From contig CAZACK010000082.1 of NCBI GenBank assembly GCA_964483455.1, positions 1-23,729 of the forward strand: DNA of 23,729 nt, written 5' to 3'. Shown in pieces: positions 21,994 to 23,729 of the stretch; positions within the stretch are counted from its first letter, which is position 1; each line of letters begins with the position of its first letter. A program made the position numbers and the translations under genes. Source of the DNA: CAYZJD01 sp964483455. Its GTDB lineage: Bacteria > Acidobacteriota > Terriglobia > Bryobacterales > Bryobacteraceae. Under the pieces are notes generated by a model. The model made no database searches, was not told the DNA's origin, and was given only the letters and a program-made list of their open reading frames with translations.

Positions 21994-23160
21994 TCACTCT
22001 GAGGCAACGGCCCCCGCGCCCGCCGACGGCCGGCAGGGGATGAACTGAGGCTCGATTCCGAACCGCGCCCGATACCGCTGCCCGATGGCCGCCTGGGACT
22101 GCGGCAGCACTTGCGGGCGCAGCATGTTCACCGTGCAGCCGCCGAAGCCGCCGCCGGTCATCCGGGCGCCGAGGACGCCGGGAAGCTCAAGCGCCGTGTC
22201 CACCAGGAAGTCGAGTTCCTCGCAGCTCACTTCGTAGTCCTTCTGAAGGCTGCGATGGGAGCCGACGAACGCCTCGCCCATCGCCCGGACGTCGCCGCGC
22301 CGGCTGGCGGCGATGAACGCCTCGACGCGCTCGTTCTCGCTGGTGACGTGCAGGGCGCGGCGCAGGGGCAGTGGCGGGATCAGGTCTTCGGCGGCGGCCA
22401 GTTCGGCGCTCGAGACATCGCGCAGGCTCTCCACCTCCGGGCGGCGCCGCCGGAAGGCGTCCACCGCCGTCCTGCACTCGGCCACGCGCTGCCGGTACGC
22501 CGAGGAGCCGAGCTCGTGCTTGACCATCGAGTTCACGGCGACGAACGTCACCTCCTCGGGCAGCGGGACGATCTCGTTCTCGAGATTGCGGCAGTCGATC
22601 TTCACCGCCGCGCGCTCGCGCCCGTGGATCGAGATGTACTGGTCCATGATGCCGCAGGGCATGCCGACGAAGTTGTTCTCGGCGCGCCGGCAGAGCTTCG
22701 CCAGCTCGAGCGGATCCATCTTGCGGTCGCCGAGCAGCGCCAGCGCCACCGACACCTCGATGGCAGCGGACGAGCTGAGGCCAGCCCCCACGGGCACCGT
22801 GCTCCAGATGACCAGGTCCGACGGCGGCACGGGGAAGCCCGCCAGGATCAGCTCCCGAGCGACGCCGCGGGGGTAATCGCTCCAGTCCTTGGCCGGCTCG
22901 GCCGCGGCGATCTCCTCGACCGGCCAGTCGCGCTCCTGCTGCACGTTCAGCGAGACGACCCGAAGCCGGCCGTCCGAGTTCGGCGCGCAGGCCGTGAAAC
23001 AAGCCAGCTCCAGGGCCACCGGCAGCACCAAGCCGAGGTTGTAGTCGGTGTGTTCACCGATGAGATTCACCCGCCCCGGAGCGCGAAAGACGCGCGGCTG
23101 CGCGGCGCCGCCGAAACGCTCGCGGAACGCCCCGGCTACGACGCGCGCTTCGCCAGCCAC
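21994..23160 (-). CDS. galK: Galactokinase (GHMP kinase family)
   Basis: The protein has 388 residues, typical for GalK. It phosphorylates galactose at C1 with ATP, the first step of the Leloir pathway. Motifs: APGRVNLIGEHTDYN (galactokinase signature, about 27-41), the ATP loop VPVGAGLSSSAA (122-133), the catalytic-base segment GMPCGIMDQ (Asp173), and TGGGFGGCTV near the C-terminus. The signature with EHTDYN separates it from other GHMP sugar kinases. It starts with GTG 23160, with GGAGGA about 8 bases upstream, and overlaps the small membrane protein gene by 25 bases, so the two are co-translated. galT and galE are not in the window. Confidence 0.93.
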   Translation of the reverse strand: MAGEARVVAGAFRERFGGAAQPRVFRAPGRVNLIGEHTDYNLGLVLPVALELACFTACAPNSDGRLRVVSLNVQQERDWPVEEIAAAEPAKDWSDYPRGVARELILAGFPVPPSDLVIWSTVPVGAGLSSSAAIEVSVALALLGDRKMDPLELAKLCRRAENNFVGMPCGIMDQYISIHGRERAAVKIDCRNLENEIVPLPEEVTFVAVNSMVKHELGSSAYRQRVAECRTAVDAFRRRRPEVESLRDVSSAELAAAEDLIPPLPLRRALHVTSENERVEAFIAASRRGDVRAMGEAFVGSHRSLQKDYEVSCEELDFLVDTALELPGVLGARMTGGGFGGCTVNMLRPQVLPQSQAAIGQRYRARFGIEPQFIPCRPSAGAGAVASE

Positions 23161-23321
23161 AGCAGGATTCCTCCGAACAGGAGCATCGTAATCCCGGCGT
23201 ACAGGTTGACGTTGAAGTCAGTCAGCGGCGCCCTCGCCGACGACGCGAAGATGCCCTGTGCGCAGACGATCGCGCCAAGCAGCAGAAAGAAGATGCCGGA
23301 GGGTGTTCGCAGATCCCACAT
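23136..23321 (-). CDS. Small two-helix membrane protein between symporter and galactokinase genes
   Basis: The protein has 61 residues from ATG 23321, with AGAGGA about 6 bases upstream. A longer in-frame opening (to 23525) is unsupported. The two hydrophobic segments are GIFFLLLGAIVCAQGIFAS and LYAGITMLLFGGILLWLA, separated by a short loop with SARAPLTDFNVN, and the protein ends in the positive tail KRAS. It starts 8 bases after the symporter stop and overlaps galK. Small membrane proteins of this kind are often encoded beside SSS symporters; an accessory role in transport is inferred from position. No family name is certain. Confidence 0.75.
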   Translation of the reverse strand: MWDLRTPSGIFFLLLGAIVCAQGIFASSARAPLTDFNVNLYAGITMLLFGGILLWLAKRAS

Positions 23322-23329
23322 GGTTTCCT

Positions 23330-23729
23330 CTACCAGAACAAAAGGTTCAGCAAGACACAGACTCCGCCGACCACCCAGGCCAGCGGGCCGGGCCGGCGGT
23401 ACCACGGCACGTTCTCGGCCTTGGGCAACTGGGTGAGGCCGTAGACCAGACCTTTCATGTCCTCCTCCGCCCGCGGCCGGGTCATGAGGCTGACGGCGAT
23501 CGTCACCAGGAAGCAGGAGGTCCAAGCGAAGATGGCGATCCAGAAATTCTGCGCCATGGTGGACGGGAACTGGTGCACGTTGCCGAGCCAGGCGCCCTTG
23601 CCCTCGGCGATGGTCAGCCCGTGCGTCAGCGCCGCCGCCGCCGTGCCCGCCAGCAGCCCCGAGAACGCTCCATGCCCGGTGGCGCGCTTCCAGAACATGC
23701 CCAGCAGGAAGGTGGCGAACAGCGGCGCG
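23330..23729 (-). CDS. Sodium/sugar symporter, SSS family, C-terminal part (5' end outside window)
   Basis: The frame is open to the window edge and ends at TAG 23332-23330. Visible sequence: APLFATFLLGMFWKRATGHG, typical of a core helix of SSS transporters of the SGLT branch; then GLLAGTAAAALTHGLT; a loop GNVHQFPSTMAQNFWIAIFAW; the helix TSCFLVTIAVSLMTRP; and a final helix LAWVVGGVCVLLNLLFW. Three to four membrane segments are covered, about a quarter of a full protein (roughly 500-600 residues). Linkage to galactokinase points to Na+-driven uptake of galactose or a related sugar; the substrate is an inference. Bases 23722-23729 are only edge sequence. Confidence 0.85.
   Translation of the reverse strand, partial: APLFATFLLGMFWKRATGHGAFSGLLAGTAAAALTHGLTIAEGKGAWLGNVHQFPSTMAQNFWIAIFAWTSCFLVTIAVSLMTRPRAEEDMKGLVYGLTQLPKAENVPWYRRPGPLAWVVGGVCVLLNLLFW

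Noticed and set aside
22111..23436. Long plus-strand open frame (441 residues) opposite galK
   Set aside because: It is a shadow of the codon pattern of galK and its neighbours, with no recognisable motif.

Overview
The window is high-GC bacterial DNA with closely packed genes on both strands. No rRNA, tRNA, intact transposase, phage gene or CRISPR array is visible. The best guess for the source is an Acidobacteriota genome of the Solibacter/Bryobacter type. The reasons are secreted Big_7-type Ig repeats, PEGA-SUMF1 proteins, a family of unknown function carrying an 'LPNYTCLQTIERSRR' segment, an acid-substituted pseudo-receiver, and many GTG/TTG starts. This is an inference from gene style; no marker gene is present. 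Three runs of exactly 100 N are scaffold gaps, and each falls inside a nearly identical tandem repeat.

Layout. 1-1635 (+) is the C-terminal part of a large Ig-repeat surface protein. 1705-5771 (-) is a likely operon: a secreted DsbA-like thiol oxidoreductase followed by two tandem PEGA-SUMF1 paralogues. 5914-7572 (-) is a secreted cysteine-rich repeat protein with a clear promoter, a structured leader of about 180 nt, a strong Shine-Dalgarno and an intrinsic terminator. 8284-10301 (+) holds a J-domain protein, a small exported protein and a pseudo-receiver. 10192-12739 is a housekeeping and metabolic block: class II aldolase (-), FAA-family hydratase-like enzyme (+), RsfS (-) and Hpt (+). 12711-14520 is a scarred region with a DUF11 remnant, a CDGSH protein and a truncated arylsulfotransferase-like N-terminus. 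14568-17450 (+) is an overlapping run of an unknown secreted protein, a GH88 unsaturated glucuronyl hydrolase and a PEBP-family protein. 17529-20705 (+) is a glycan operon: GT2 membrane glycosyltransferase, polysaccharide deacetylase and GT4 glycosyltransferase. A radical SAM/SPASM-like gene (20763-21830, -) converges on it. 21994-23729 (-) is a sugar-uptake operon: SSS-family symporter (cut by the window edge), a small membrane protein and galactokinase.

Functional themes. One is the cell envelope: Ig repeats, PEGA-SUMF1 proteins, a cysteine-rich secreted protein and a DsbA-like oxidase that could plausibly fold them. The other is carbohydrate: polysaccharide synthesis, uronic-acid glycan breakdown and sugar uptake with phosphorylation.

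The items most worth a second look are the following. (1) A 77-bp near-perfect palindrome supplies the stop codons of two converging genes. (2) A structured leader precedes the cysteine-rich gene, which sits next to the DsbA/PEGA-SUMF1 operon. (3) A 558-bp higher-order repeat in the Ig gene has gaps at the same phase in both copies. (4) A dispersed repeat with core GCCGCCGATGAAC occurs in three gene-free spots. (5) The hpt and arylsulfotransferase-like 3' ends look like rearrangement scars.
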